The notes under the pieces were generated by a model. The model saw only the letters and a program-made list of their open reading frames with translations. It made no database searches and had not been told where the DNA came from. The position numbers were made by a program, and so were the translations under genes. Below, piece by piece: positions 33,092-41,080 of a stretch of DNA of 41,080 bases; the first letter of the stretch is position 1, and every line of letters begins with the position of its first letter. The DNA is from Rhodovastum atsumiense (GTDB lineage: Bacteria; Pseudomonadota; Alphaproteobacteria; Acetobacterales; Acetobacteraceae): positions 1 to 41,080 of the forward strand of contig JAMFSE010000118.1 in assembly GCA_026225115.1 (NCBI GenBank), written 5' to 3'.

Positions 33092-33727
33092 CTAGACCGA
33101 GGAGCAGTTGCGCTGTTCTATCATCGCGAGGAACTCCCTGCGCGTCGACGGGTCATCCCGGAAGGCGCCCAGCATCCGGCTGGTGATCATGCTGGCCCCG
33201 GGCTTGTGCACGCCGCGGGTGGACATGCATTGATGGTTCGCCTCGATCACCACCGCGACGCCGCGCGGCTGCAGTACGTCGTTGATGGTGTTGGCGATCT
33301 GCGCCGTCAGCTTTTCCTGGATCTGGAAGCGATGCGCATAGGCATCCACCACGCGGGCCAGCTTGCTGATGCCGACCACGCGGGTGTTTGGCAGATAGGC
33401 AACATGGGCGCGCCCCAGGATCGGCACCATGTGGTGTTCGCAATGGCTCTCGACCCGGATGTCGCGCAGCACGACCATCTCGTCATAGCCCTCGATCTCC
33501 TCGAAGGTGCGGGCCAGGATCGAAACCGGATCTTCAGCATAGCCGCGGAAAAATTCGCCATAGGCGCGGGCGACGCGGGAGGGCGTGTCACGCAGGCCCT
33601 CCCGGTCGGGGTCTTCGCCGGCCCATAGCAGCAGCGTGCGGATGGCTGATTCCGCTTCCGCCTGGCTCGGTTTTTTGATGCTCCGGTTGCCCTTGGCAAG
33701 CTTGGGCTTGGGTGACTGAATATTCAA
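33092..33727 (-). CDS. folE: GTP cyclohydrolase I
   Basis: A 211-residue enzyme that turns GTP into dihydroneopterin triphosphate, the first step of folate and pterin biosynthesis. Zinc ligands are seen in [11 protein letters not shown] and HQCMSTRGV; the [20 protein letters not shown] block is the family core. TTG 33727 has GGAG 6 nt upstream and matches the family start better than the ATG at 33757, whose leader lacks a ribosome site. SIMPL follows 16 nt downstream. Confidence 0.93.
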   Translation of the reverse strand: MNIQSPKPKLAKGNRSIKKPSQAEAESAIRTLLLWAGEDPDREGLRDTPSRVARAYGEFFRGYAEDPVSILARTFEEIEGYDEMVVLRDIRVESHCEHHMVPILGRAHVAYLPNTRVVGISKLARVVDAYAHRFQIQEKLTAQIANTINDVLQPRGVAVVIEANHQCMSTRGVHKPGASMITSRMLGAFRDDPSTRREFLAMIEQRNCSSV

Positions 33728-33925
33728 AGCCGTCTCCGTCCAAAATGCGCCCAGCATTGTTTTTAAAGCGGCTAAAGGCGCGCGTGCAATTTATCCATGT
33801 TACATATAGCTCAGCTTCCGGACGTGACAAGCAGCGGAGCGCGCGGTCCAAGGACGGAATCGCCGCCCCTGAATTGCGCCGGGCGAGGTCTTGGGGCCCA
33901 AGGTTTAGGCTGCTACACCTGCGGT

Positions 33926-35629
33926 ATGAATGTGATGAACATCGTGCTTCAGCGGAACGCCTTTGCCTTTTGCCTCATGCTATCGGCCTGCGCTGCCGCC
34001 AACCCAAGCGGCGCCGCCGATGCCAATACCGGCAAAGGCTCGGCATTCGGTGCGTTTCTGGCGGCGGGATATGCGGATTCGCTGCAGGATCCGGCGACCG
34101 CGGCGATGTTCTACCAGCAGGCGATCCATGACGACCCCGGCAATCCGATTTTGATTGATAACGGATTTATATCCGCCCTTCTGGCCGGCAGTTCGAACTC
34201 GGTGGCGCTGGCCCGCAAAATGCCCGGCAACGCCCTGGCGTGCATGTTGATCGGCAATCAGGAGGCGATGAACGGCAATTACAGTGCCGCGCAGGCGCAA
34301 TATGCGCAATTACCGCAGGACAGCCTGTCCGGCCTGTTGAAACCGCTGCTGCTGGCCTGGACCGAGGCCGGGCAGAACAATACCGGCGCCGCCCTGACCG
34401 GCATTGTGCCGCTGGCGGCGAACTCGCCTTTCGGCGCGATTTATATCCTGAATGCCGCGATGATCGCCGATAATGCCGGCGATGTGAAGGATGCCACGCA
34501 GCTGTACCAGGTGGCGGATAACGGCGCGCAGCCGCCGAACCTGCGGCTGGCGCAGATCATGGCGAGCTGGAAGGCGCGGCAGGGCGATGCCGCGGGCGCG
34601 CGGGCCGAGCTTGAGCAAATGGTCTCCGCCCATCCCAGCCTTGGCATCGCGCTGCCGGCGCTGATCGCCAATATCGCCAAGCCGGTGATCACCTCGCCGA
34701 CCGATGGCATTGCGGAAGCCTATCTCGCCATTGCGGGATCGCTCGACCAGCCGCCGCAGGCCCTGCTGCGCACGACCTTTTTACGCTTCGCGTTGAATAT
34801 GCGGCCGGATTTGTCGGCGGCACGATTACTGCTGGCGGATGTGCAGTCCGGCGGCGACCAGCCGCCCAACCTGCCGGTGCGTCCGCTGCAGCTGAAGCAG
34901 GCCATTGCAACGCTGCAGCCCATTGGCAAGAACGACCCGCTTTATGGGCCGGCGGTGATGCAGGAAGCCACTCTGCTGGCAACCCTTGGGCAGACAGACC
35001 AGGCGGTGGCGCTGCTGGACAGCCTGATCGCGCAACTCCCCGGCGCCATCGATCCGCTGCAGCAGGCCGGCGATATACTGCGCGATAATGGGCAATTCAG
35101 CGCCTCCATCGCGTATTACGACCGCGCGATCGCGGCCTTGCCGCAGCCGCCGCCCGCCGCCGCCTGGGCTTTGTATTATGACCGGGGCATCTCGAAGGAT
35201 CAGGGCGGCGACTGGAAGGCCGCGGAGCCGGACATGCAGACCGCGCTGACACTTTCGCCGAATCAGCCCTATGTGTTGAATTATCTCGCCTATACTTGGG
35301 CGCTGCACGGCCAGAACCTGCCGGAGGCGCAGAGCATGCTGCAGCAAGCCGTGGGCATTGACCCCAGTGATGGACCGATCATCGACAGCCTGGGCTATGT
35401 GAACCTCAAGCGCGGCAACACCGCGGCGGCGCTGAAACTGCTCACCCAGGCGGTGCAGCTGGACCCGGACGATCCCGAGGTGAACGCGCATCTGGGCGAT
35501 GCCTTCTGGGCGGCGGGGCAGCATTTGCAGGCCGGCTATCAGTGGCAGCGGGCGTTGGGGCTGAAGCCGGACCCGAAACTGCAGGCTGAAATTGAGAACA
35601 AGCTGAAGCAAGTCCAGCCGCCCGCCTGA
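33926..35629 (+). CDS. TPR-repeat outer-membrane lipoprotein
   Basis: A 567-residue protein from ATG 33926, with a lipoprotein signal ending at the lipobox LSAC (MLSACAAAN). Many tetratricopeptide repeats follow: near the N-terminus (SLQDPATAAMFYQQAIHDDP) and, most clearly, at the C-terminus (ALHGQNLPEAQSMLQQAVGI, then LKRGNTAAALKLLTQAVQLD). TPR lipoproteins of this kind often act as scaffolds for envelope complexes. A second ATG at 33935 is an alternative; the frame upstream is open to 33797 but has no signal peptide. ispE starts 7 nt after its stop. Confidence 0.85.
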   Translation: MNVMNIVLQRNAFAFCLMLSACAAANPSGAADANTGKGSAFGAFLAAGYADSLQDPATAAMFYQQAIHDDPGNPILIDNGFISALLAGSSNSVALARKMPGNALACMLIGNQEAMNGNYSAAQAQYAQLPQDSLSGLLKPLLLAWTEAGQNNTGAALTGIVPLAANSPFGAIYILNAAMIADNAGDVKDATQLYQVADNGAQPPNLRLAQIMASWKARQGDAAGARAELEQMVSAHPSLGIALPALIANIAKPVITSPTDGIAEAYLAIAGSLDQPPQALLRTTFLRFALNMRPDLSAARLLLADVQSGGDQPPNLPVRPLQLKQAIATLQPIGKNDPLYGPAVMQEATLLATLGQTDQAVALLDSLIAQLPGAIDPLQQAGDILRDNGQFSASIAYYDRAIAALPQPPPAAAWALYYDRGISKDQGGDWKAAEPDMQTALTLSPNQPYVLNYLAYTWALHGQNLPEAQSMLQQAVGIDPSDGPIIDSLGYVNLKRGNTAAALKLLTQAVQLDPDDPEVNAHLGDAFWAAGQHLQAGYQWQRALGLKPDPKLQAEIENKLKQVQPPA

Positions 35630-35636
35630 CACCGCC

Positions 35637-36494
35637 ATGTTGAGCAGCTTCGCGCCGGCCAAGGTCAATCTCTATCTGCATGTCACCGGCAAACGTCCGG
35701 ATGGCTACCATTTGCTGGACAGCCTGGCGGTGTTTCCCGCGGTCGGGGATACGGTGAGCCTGCAGCCGGACGCGCCGTTGTCGCTCAGCATTTCCGGCCG
35801 GTTTGGCGCGGCATTGCATGCCGAGCCGGATAATCTCGTACTCCGCGCGGTGCGCCTGCTGGCCGCCACAACCGGAATGCCGGCCTCCGGAGCGTTAAAT
35901 CTTGCAAAAAATCTACCGGTGGCATCAGGCATCGGCGGCGGCTCGGCCGATGCCGCGGCGGCGCTGCGCCTTCTGGTGCGCCACTGGAATGTCGCGGCGC
36001 CGCTGCCCGAAATCGCCTTAGCGCTCGGCGCCGACGTGCCGGTATGCCTGGACCGCAGACCTACAAGAATGGCCGGAATCGGCGAAATTTTGTCCCCAGC
36101 GCCGCGCCTGCCGGGGTTCGGTATGCTGCTGGTCAACCCGGGAACCGCGGTTGCCACCGCGGCGGTCTTCCGGGCCAGGCAGCAAGGTTTCTCGCCCCCC
36201 GCCGTCCTGCCCGAGGCCTGGCCGGATGCAGCCGCCATGGCGGCTGGGCTGGCACAGCTCGGCAACGACCTCGAAGCCGCCGCGATCGCCGTGGCGCCCG
36301 GCATTGCAACCGCACTGGCGGCGCTGCGGGCGCTGCCCGGCGCGTTGCTGGCCCGCATGAGCGGCTCCGGCGCCACCTGTTTCGCCATTTTCGCCACCCC
36401 GGCGGAAGCCGCCGCCGCCGCCGCCGCCCTCAACCGCCCCGGCTGGTGGTGCTGGGGCGGGGGGCTTTACGAACCAGGGCCCGCCCGCCTATGA
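35637..36494 (+). CDS. ispE: 4-(Cytidine 5'-diphospho)-2-C-methyl-D-erythritol kinase
   Basis: A 285-residue GHMP kinase in the methylerythritol-phosphate pathway of isoprenoid precursor synthesis. It shows FAPAKVNLYLHVTGKRPDGY (residues 5–24), the ATP loop LPVASGIGGGSADAAA, LGADVPVCL and MSGSGATCFAIF. Length is typical. It is the second gene of a short unit with the TPR lipoprotein, 7 nt after its stop; tRNA-Gln follows 28 nt after it. Confidence 0.94.
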   Translation: MLSSFAPAKVNLYLHVTGKRPDGYHLLDSLAVFPAVGDTVSLQPDAPLSLSISGRFGAALHAEPDNLVLRAVRLLAATTGMPASGALNLAKNLPVASGIGGGSADAAAALRLLVRHWNVAAPLPEIALALGADVPVCLDRRPTRMAGIGEILSPAPRLPGFGMLLVNPGTAVATAAVFRARQQGFSPPAVLPEAWPDAAAMAAGLAQLGNDLEAAAIAVAPGIATALAALRALPGALLARMSGSGATCFAIFATPAEAAAAAAALNRPGWWCWGGGLYEPGPARL

Positions 36495-36522
36495 CCACAC
36501 GCCGCAGCATGGGCCGCAGCAT

Positions 36523-36597
36523 TGGGACGTCGCCAAGCGGTAAGGCAGCGGATTTTGATTCCGCCATTCGGAGGTTCGATCCCTCCCGTCCCAGCCA
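36523..36597 (+). tRNA. tRNA-Gln (anticodon UUG)
   Basis: Acceptor stem TGGGACG / CGTCCCA (36523–36529 and 36587–36593), discriminator G, encoded CCA. The anticodon stem GCGGA/TCCGC holds loop TTTTGAT with anticodon TTG, and the T arm is GGAGG-TTCGATC-CCTCC. A standard cloverleaf matching glutamine tRNA. It lies between ispE and otsA; the 270 nt after it are AT-richer than the rest and have no gene. Confidence 0.97.
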
Positions 36598-36867
36598 TCC
36601 GGTTCAAGCCAGAATACGGCCCGACCGCTGCCGGCGGGATGCCGATGGCCGTTTCAACCGCGGAAAACCAAACTGCGTCATAGCGCTACGAGTTATTGAA
36701 AATTCGTAAGATTTCTTGAACACCAACCTAAATTTATCCAAATCAGCAATGCGGATAGCGGCTGTCTTACCAGGCAGGAATACATAATCTCGGCATCGCA
36801 GGAGTTTAAGCTCGACCTCACTATCGCATCGGCGAATCAATTGACGAGTTGTGGCAGGAGCGGATCG

Positions 36868-38319
36868 TTGAACCAGATTTTCACAGATGATGCTCTAACG
36901 CGGAGTATTAGGCACAATGTTTTGAAGGCAACTCCCCGATCCGATGTGAGCACAAGGACAATCATCGTATCCAACCGTGTGCCAACGCCCAGTGAAAAAG
37001 CCGCGACAGCGGGCGGGCTTGCGGTAGCTTTGGCCGATGCGGTACGGCCCGGCACCATCTGGTTCGGCTGGAGCGGCAAGCGCGCCGATGAGACCTCAAA
37101 GGTTGCGAACATCACGGTGCATGATGATGTCACCTACGCCACCATCGATATCGCCGAGCAGGATTATTATAAATTCTACGCGGGATTTTCGAATGCGGCG
37201 CTGTGGCCATTATTCCATTTCCGCACCGGCCTGCTGCGTTTCAACCGGCCGGATTACGAGGCCTACCGTACCGTAAATCGCGCTTTTGCGGAGGCGTTAG
37301 TGCCGCTGCTGAAGCCGGATGACCTGATCTGGATTCATGACTACCAGCTGATGACGATGGCGGCCGAGCTGCGCGCGCTGGGCGTGACCAATCGCATCGG
37401 ATTTTTTCTGCATATTCCGTTCGTGCCGCCGGCTTTGTTGCAGGTATTGCCGGCCGCCAATGAAATTGTTGCCGGGCTTTCCGCCTGCGACGTGGTGGGC
37501 TTTCAAACCGCCGGGGATTGCAAGGCGTTTCTCGACAGCGCCGAATTGCTGCTAAATGCGCACCCCGACGCAGAAGGCCGCTATTATCACGATAACAGGA
37601 TGATCCACGCCGTGGTGACGCCGATTGGCATCGACGCGCAGAAATTCTCCCAACTCGCGCGCCGCGCGGAAGTAACCGCGGATGCGCGGAGGCTGCGGGA
37701 AAGTTTGGGCGAAAGAGCGCTGGTTCTGGGCGTTGACCGGCTGGACTATTCCAAAGGCCTGCCGCAACGCTTTGACGCTTTCGGGCGGCTGCTCTACACC
37801 TATCCACAGCATCGCCGGCGGGTGAATTTTCTGCAGATCGCCGCGCGCTCGCGCCAGGAGGTAGGGTCGTACCAGACCTTGCGCCGTGAACTCGACCGCA
37901 AGGCCGGTGACATTAACGGCGAATTTTCGGATTTCGATTGGGTTCCGTTACGCTATATGACACATGCCGTGCGCCGCTCGGCCATTGCCGGATTTTACCG
38001 CCGCGCCCAGATCGGCCTGGTGACGCCGTTGCGCGATGGCATGAATCTCGTCGCCAAGGAATATGTCGCGGCGCAGGATGAGCAGGATCCCGGCGTGCTG
38101 GTGCTCTCGCGCTTTGCCGGCGCCGCGGATGAGCTGACCGAGGCGCTGATCGTCAATCCCTTCGATGCGGACGAGGTTGCCGAAGCCATTCATCTCGGAC
38201 TGACGATGGGGTTGGAGGAGCGGCGCGAACGGCACGAGGCTTTGCTCGCCAAGGTGCGGTATTCCAACGCATCGCGCTATTGCGAGGCGTTTCTTGGCTA
38301 TCTCAAAGACCCCAATTAA
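36868..38319 (+). CDS. otsA: Alpha,alpha-trehalose-6-phosphate synthase
   Basis: A 483-residue GT20 enzyme that joins UDP-glucose (or another NDP-glucose) to glucose-6-phosphate. Key patches are [15 protein letters not shown] (the N-terminal loop for the acceptor), [41 protein letters not shown] and [21 protein letters not shown] 36868 is chosen because AGGAG lies 7 nt upstream; a GTG at 36946 nearer the conserved core is an alternative, and TTG 36841 the longest. No otsB is seen nearby. The stop is 5 nt before glgE, so both make one operon. Confidence 0.95.
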   Translation: MNQIFTDDALTRSIRHNVLKATPRSDVSTRTIIVSNRVPTPSEKAATAGGLAVALADAVRPGTIWFGWSGKRADETSKVANITVHDDVTYATIDIAEQDYYKFYAGFSNAALWPLFHFRTGLLRFNRPDYEAYRTVNRAFAEALVPLLKPDDLIWIHDYQLMTMAAELRALGVTNRIGFFLHIPFVPPALLQVLPAANEIVAGLSACDVVGFQTAGDCKAFLDSAELLLNAHPDAEGRYYHDNRMIHAVVTPIGIDAQKFSQLARRAEVTADARRLRESLGERALVLGVDRLDYSKGLPQRFDAFGRLLYTYPQHRRRVNFLQIAARSRQEVGSYQTLRRELDRKAGDINGEFSDFDWVPLRYMTHAVRRSAIAGFYRRAQIGLVTPLRDGMNLVAKEYVAAQDEQDPGVLVLSRFAGAADELTEALIVNPFDADEVAEAIHLGLTMGLEERRERHEALLAKVRYSNASRYCEAFLGYLKDPN

Positions 38320-38324
38320 ATCTG

Positions 38325-41080
38325 ATGTCAGAATTACTGGAAAAGCAGCTTAAGCAGAGACGACGCCCCGCAAAAAACCGTGCAGAACCACCGGCGCCGG
38401 GAGCAATCAAGGCCGTCCTGAAACAGCCATTACTCGATGACCGGAAAGAGTTTTATCCCTCCATCTGTTATCTCGACCCAAAGCAGATGGGCGAACCGGC
38501 GCTTTGGAGCGGGCATTTTGTGCGCGCCTCCGAGATGGGATTCGATACCGTGTTGCTGGCGAGCCCATTTGCGGCAGAGGATGGGCTGACCCTGGATTAT
38601 GAGGTTTTGGACGCTTTCTCCGGCGGGGGCGACGCATTGGACGCGCTGTCCAAAGCGACACATTCCGCGCGCGAGGCCGGCGTGACGCTGATGCTGGATC
38701 TTGATATCAGCCGCATCGCTGCCGGCTCGCCTCTGCTACAGGCGTTTCCCGATTGGTTTGCGCAATCAGACGAAATGGCGGCCAACAAAGGAGCAGCTTT
38801 CCGGTTTCTGGCGGAAAACGATGCGATGGTGGATTGGTGGGATGAACGCATTACGGGGTTTCAGGCCACCGGCATTGCAGGCTTGCGCTGTATTGGAGCG
38901 GCTGAGGTTTTGCCGGCAATATGGGCTAGGTTGATCGAGGCGGCGCATGCTCGGGAAGCAGGGACCAGGTTCATGGCCTGGACGCCCGGCAGTCCGGCCT
39001 CGGCAGTTTCAGGGCTGGCGGATGCCGGCTTCGATTACGGTTTCTCGTCGTCCTGCTGGTGGGATTTTAAATCCGCTTGGTTGAATGAGGACGCTGCACG
39101 CATTGCCCGGATCGGACCCGCCATCGCACTGACCAATAGTCTGGATCAAGCATTCACTGGCAATGCGGCGGCGCGCCGCAGGGCGCTGTATTTCGCTGCC
39201 ATCTATAGCGCCGGCTGGTTGATGCCGATGGGATTCCAATCGGAGCGCGGGCACGGCGGCGAATCGCTCGATCTGACCGAAGAGGTGCTGGCGCTGAACA
39301 GGCTGCGCCGGGAAAACGCGATTCTGCAAACCAAGGAGAGCGCAAAGCTCGTTTCATCCGCGGGCAGCGAAATTGCAATCTTGCGTCGAGGCTCGGCGAA
39401 GCAATCGTCTATCGCCATTGTGGTGAATAGCTCAGACCACAAAAGCGTTACACTTGATAGCAACAGGCTGCTGTCTTGCTTAAGCGGCGGCATTGTCGCG
39501 GTTCTACATAACGATGGGACGGACGCTCCGCTGCCCGCGCCAAAACTAGGCTTGCCCCCGGGCGAAGTGACTATGATGAACGTGACACAAGCGGCCCCGG
39601 TCCAATCTGCCCCATTGCCGGTGGATACGAGCGCACCACGGATTGCCATCGAGGCGATCGCCCCAAAAGTGGATGAGGGTCAGTTCCCGGTGCGCCGGAC
39701 CCTGGGCGATACGGTGGTGGTCACCGCCGACATCATCACCGACGGCCATGACAGGCTGGCGGCCGAATTGCTGTGGCGGGGAGTGGATGAACAGGAATTT
39801 TCCTCCTCCCCAATGGCGCTGATCAACAATGATCGCTGGGGCGGCGAATTTCCGCTCCGGCGCCTTGGCCGGTATGTCTACTCGGTGGCGGCTTGGAAGG
39901 ATGTTTATGCCAGCCTGGTCGATGAGGTAACAAAGAAGCATGATGCAGGCCTGCCGACGGGGCTGGAAATCGCGGAAGGTCTGGCGCTGATCAAATCCAC
40001 CGCAGCGGCAAAAGGCGGCAAATATGCAAAGCCGCTGAAGGCGATTCTGAAGCAGCTCGAAAAAGCGGCTGAAGACACCAAACGTTCGGTTTTGCTGAGC
40101 GATGAGACCGTGGCGTTAATGCGCGCGGCGGATCCGAAGAAATTTCTGGTGTCCTCGGGCGAGGTGATCGTTGATGCCGAGCGTTCTGCTGCCGGTTTTG
40201 CGAGCTGGTTCGAGATTTTTCCACGCAGCCAAAGCGGTGATCCCGAACGGCACGGCAATTTTGCGGACGTGATCACGCAGCTGCCCCGCATCGCGGAGAT
40301 GGGGTTCGATGTCTTGTACTTTCCGCCGATCCACCCGATCGGCCGCACCAACCGCAAGGGGCGCAACAATAGCTTGACGCCGGCGCCGGACGATCCCGGC
40401 AGCCCCTATGCCATAGGCGCCAAGGAAGGCGGACATGACGCGATCCATCCCGAGCTTGGAACGTTGGCTGATTTTCACCGCTTGCGTGATGCTGCCGCGG
40501 AATATGGCCTGGAATTGGCGCTGGATTTCGCCATTCAATGCGCGCCGGACCATCCATGGATTAAGGAGCATCCGGAATGGTTCGACTGGCGGCCGGATGG
40601 CTCGCTACGCTATGCCGAAAATCCGCCAAAAAAATACGAGGATATCGTCAATGTAGATTTTTATGCTGAGGGCGCAACGCCATACCTGTGGATTGCATTG
40701 CGCAATGTGGTGCAGTTCTGGGTGGATCAGGGCGTAAAACTATTCCGGGTCGATAATCCGCATACCAAGCCTTTGCCGTTCTGGCAGTGGATGATTGGAG
40801 ACATTCGCAGCCGGCATCCAGATGTGGTTTTTCTGGCCGAAGCATTCACTCGGCCAAAGCTGATGTACCGGCTGGCGAAGATCGGGTTTTCGCAGTCCTA
40901 TACCTATTTCACCTGGCGAGATACGAAGGAAGAATTGCAGGAATATCTTACGGAGTTGACAACCACCGCGCCGAAGGATTTTTTCCGGCCACATTTCTTT
41001 GTGAATACCCCCGACATCAACCCGGCCTTCGTGCATAACTCCGGCAGAGTCGGGTTTTTGATCCGCGCTGCGCTGGCGGC
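38325..41080 (+). CDS. glgE: GlgE-type alpha-1,4-glucan:maltose-1-phosphate maltosyltransferase with N-terminal GH13-like extension (cut by right edge)
   Basis: The frame is open from ATG 38325 to the window edge, about 918 residues. From near residue 430 it is GlgE-like: the N-domain starts around APRIAIEAIAPKV, and the GH13 core has GFDVLYFPPIHPIG, LDFAIQCAPDHPW (region I), FRVDNPHTKP with the nucleophile Asp (region II), FLAEAFTRP with the acid Glu (region III) and NTPDINP. GlgE extends alpha-glucan from maltose-1-phosphate. Residues 1–430 form a second GH13-like unit (barrel plus C-domain) in which region II reads GLRCIGA and region III FMAWTPG, so the catalytic Asp and Glu look lost. It starts 5 nt after otsA. 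Confidence 0.92.
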   Translation, partial: MSELLEKQLKQRRRPAKNRAEPPAPGAIKAVLKQPLLDDRKEFYPSICYLDPKQMGEPALWSGHFVRASEMGFDTVLLASPFAAEDGLTLDYEVLDAFSGGGDALDALSKATHSAREAGVTLMLDLDISRIAAGSPLLQAFPDWFAQSDEMAANKGAAFRFLAENDAMVDWWDERITGFQATGIAGLRCIGAAEVLPAIWARLIEAAHAREAGTRFMAWTPGSPASAVSGLADAGFDYGFSSSCWWDFKSAWLNEDAARIARIGPAIALTNSLDQAFTGNAAARRRALYFAAIYSAGWLMPMGFQSERGHGGESLDLTEEVLALNRLRRENAILQTKESAKLVSSAGSEIAILRRGSAKQSSIAIVVNSSDHKSVTLDSNRLLSCLSGGIVAVLHNDGTDAPLPAPKLGLPPGEVTMMNVTQAAPVQSAPLPVDTSAPRIAIEAIAPKVDEGQFPVRRTLGDTVVVTADIITDGHDRLAAELLWRGVDEQEFSSSPMALINNDRWGGEFPLRRLGRYVYSVAAWKDVYASLVDEVTKKHDAGLPTGLEIAEGLALIKSTAAAKGGKYAKPLKAILKQLEKAAEDTKRSVLLSDETVALMRAADPKKFLVSSGEVIVDAERSAAGFASWFEIFPRSQSGDPERHGNFADVITQLPRIAEMGFDVLYFPPIHPIGRTNRKGRNNSLTPAPDDPGSPYAIGAKEGGHDAIHPELGTLADFHRLRDAAAEYGLELALDFAIQCAPDHPWIKEHPEWFDWRPDGSLRYAENPPKKYEDIVNVDFYAEGATPYLWIALRNVVQFWVDQGVKLFRVDNPHTKPLPFWQWMIGDIRSRHPDVVFLAEAFTRPKLMYRLAKIGFSQSYTYFTWRDTKEELQEYLTELTTTAPKDFFRPHFFVNTPDINPAFVHNSGRVGFLIRAALA

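Noticed and set aside
36604-36840. 78-codon minus-strand frame after tRNA-Gln
   Set aside because: Not recognised and lacking a clear ribosome site; mentioned only as part of the AT-richer stretch.
36598-36867. EcfG-type (GGAAC) general-stress promoter for otsA
   Set aside because: Expected for trehalose genes in alphaproteobacteria, but I could find no GGAAC box at suitable spacing.
1-41080. CRISPR array, insertion sequence, prophage or defence island
   Set aside because: No regularly spaced direct repeats, transposase, integrase, restriction or Cas-like genes were seen on either strand.

Overview
The window reads as chromosomal core DNA of a GC-rich alphaproteobacterium, most likely an Acetobacteraceae member (Acidocella/Acidiphilium-like). 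Pointers are the helicase–S4–fdxA–CarD gene order, an NfuA–nitroreductase–TsaB–RimI cluster, long GlgE downstream of otsA, and a short fold-back intergenic repeat present three times that resembles one I associate with acetic-acid bacteria. The family placement is inference. I see no insertion sequence, integrase, CRISPR array, rRNA or toxin–antitoxin pair.

Left part (1–14.6 kb). A minus-strand run holds thrC, an M16 peptidase and the start of pmbA (cut by the window edge), all abutting or overlapping. hemW lies upstream with a hairpin terminator and a second perfect hairpin between it and thrC. Divergent from hemW is an ABC-2 exporter (ATPase plus permease) with a histidine phosphatase, then a secreted SYLF protein. 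A 122-nt near-perfect palindrome and a terminator separate these from the minus-strand operon SUV3-like helicase – S4 RNA-binding protein – fdxA – carD. The CarD protein has a ~208-residue Lys/Ala/Pro-rich tail in front of its domain. htpG, behind a heat-shock-type promoter, and rdgB run the other way.

Middle part (14.6–28.8 kb). A PAS–GAF sensor remnant broken by a deletion/frameshift is followed by a ScsB/DsbD-type reductase (minus), then hrpB, an O6-alkylguanine-DNA methyltransferase, a quinone oxidoreductase and a PAP2 phosphatase (plus). The minus-strand cluster nfuA – nitroreductase – tsaB – rimI converges on PAP2 with a 3-nt gap. A cobalamin riboswitch controls a BtuB-like TonB-dependent receptor; an outer-membrane beta-barrel protein and a TonB energy transducer follow, so this is a metal-corrinoid uptake neighbourhood.

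Right part (28.8–41 kb). Three coupled Tad-type genes (TadE, TadE, TadG-like) stand without secretion ATPase or platform genes. A SIMPL-domain protein and folE follow on the minus strand; a TPR lipoprotein, ispE and tRNA-Gln(UUG) run on the plus strand. The window ends in a trehalose/alpha-glucan operon: otsA, then a GlgE whose N-terminus is a complete but apparently inactivated GH13-like unit of about 430 residues. No wholly new multi-gene system is evident. The strongest leads are the GlgE fusion, the tailed CarD, the orphan Tad genes, the sensor remnant under an operator-like palindrome, and the fold-back repeats.
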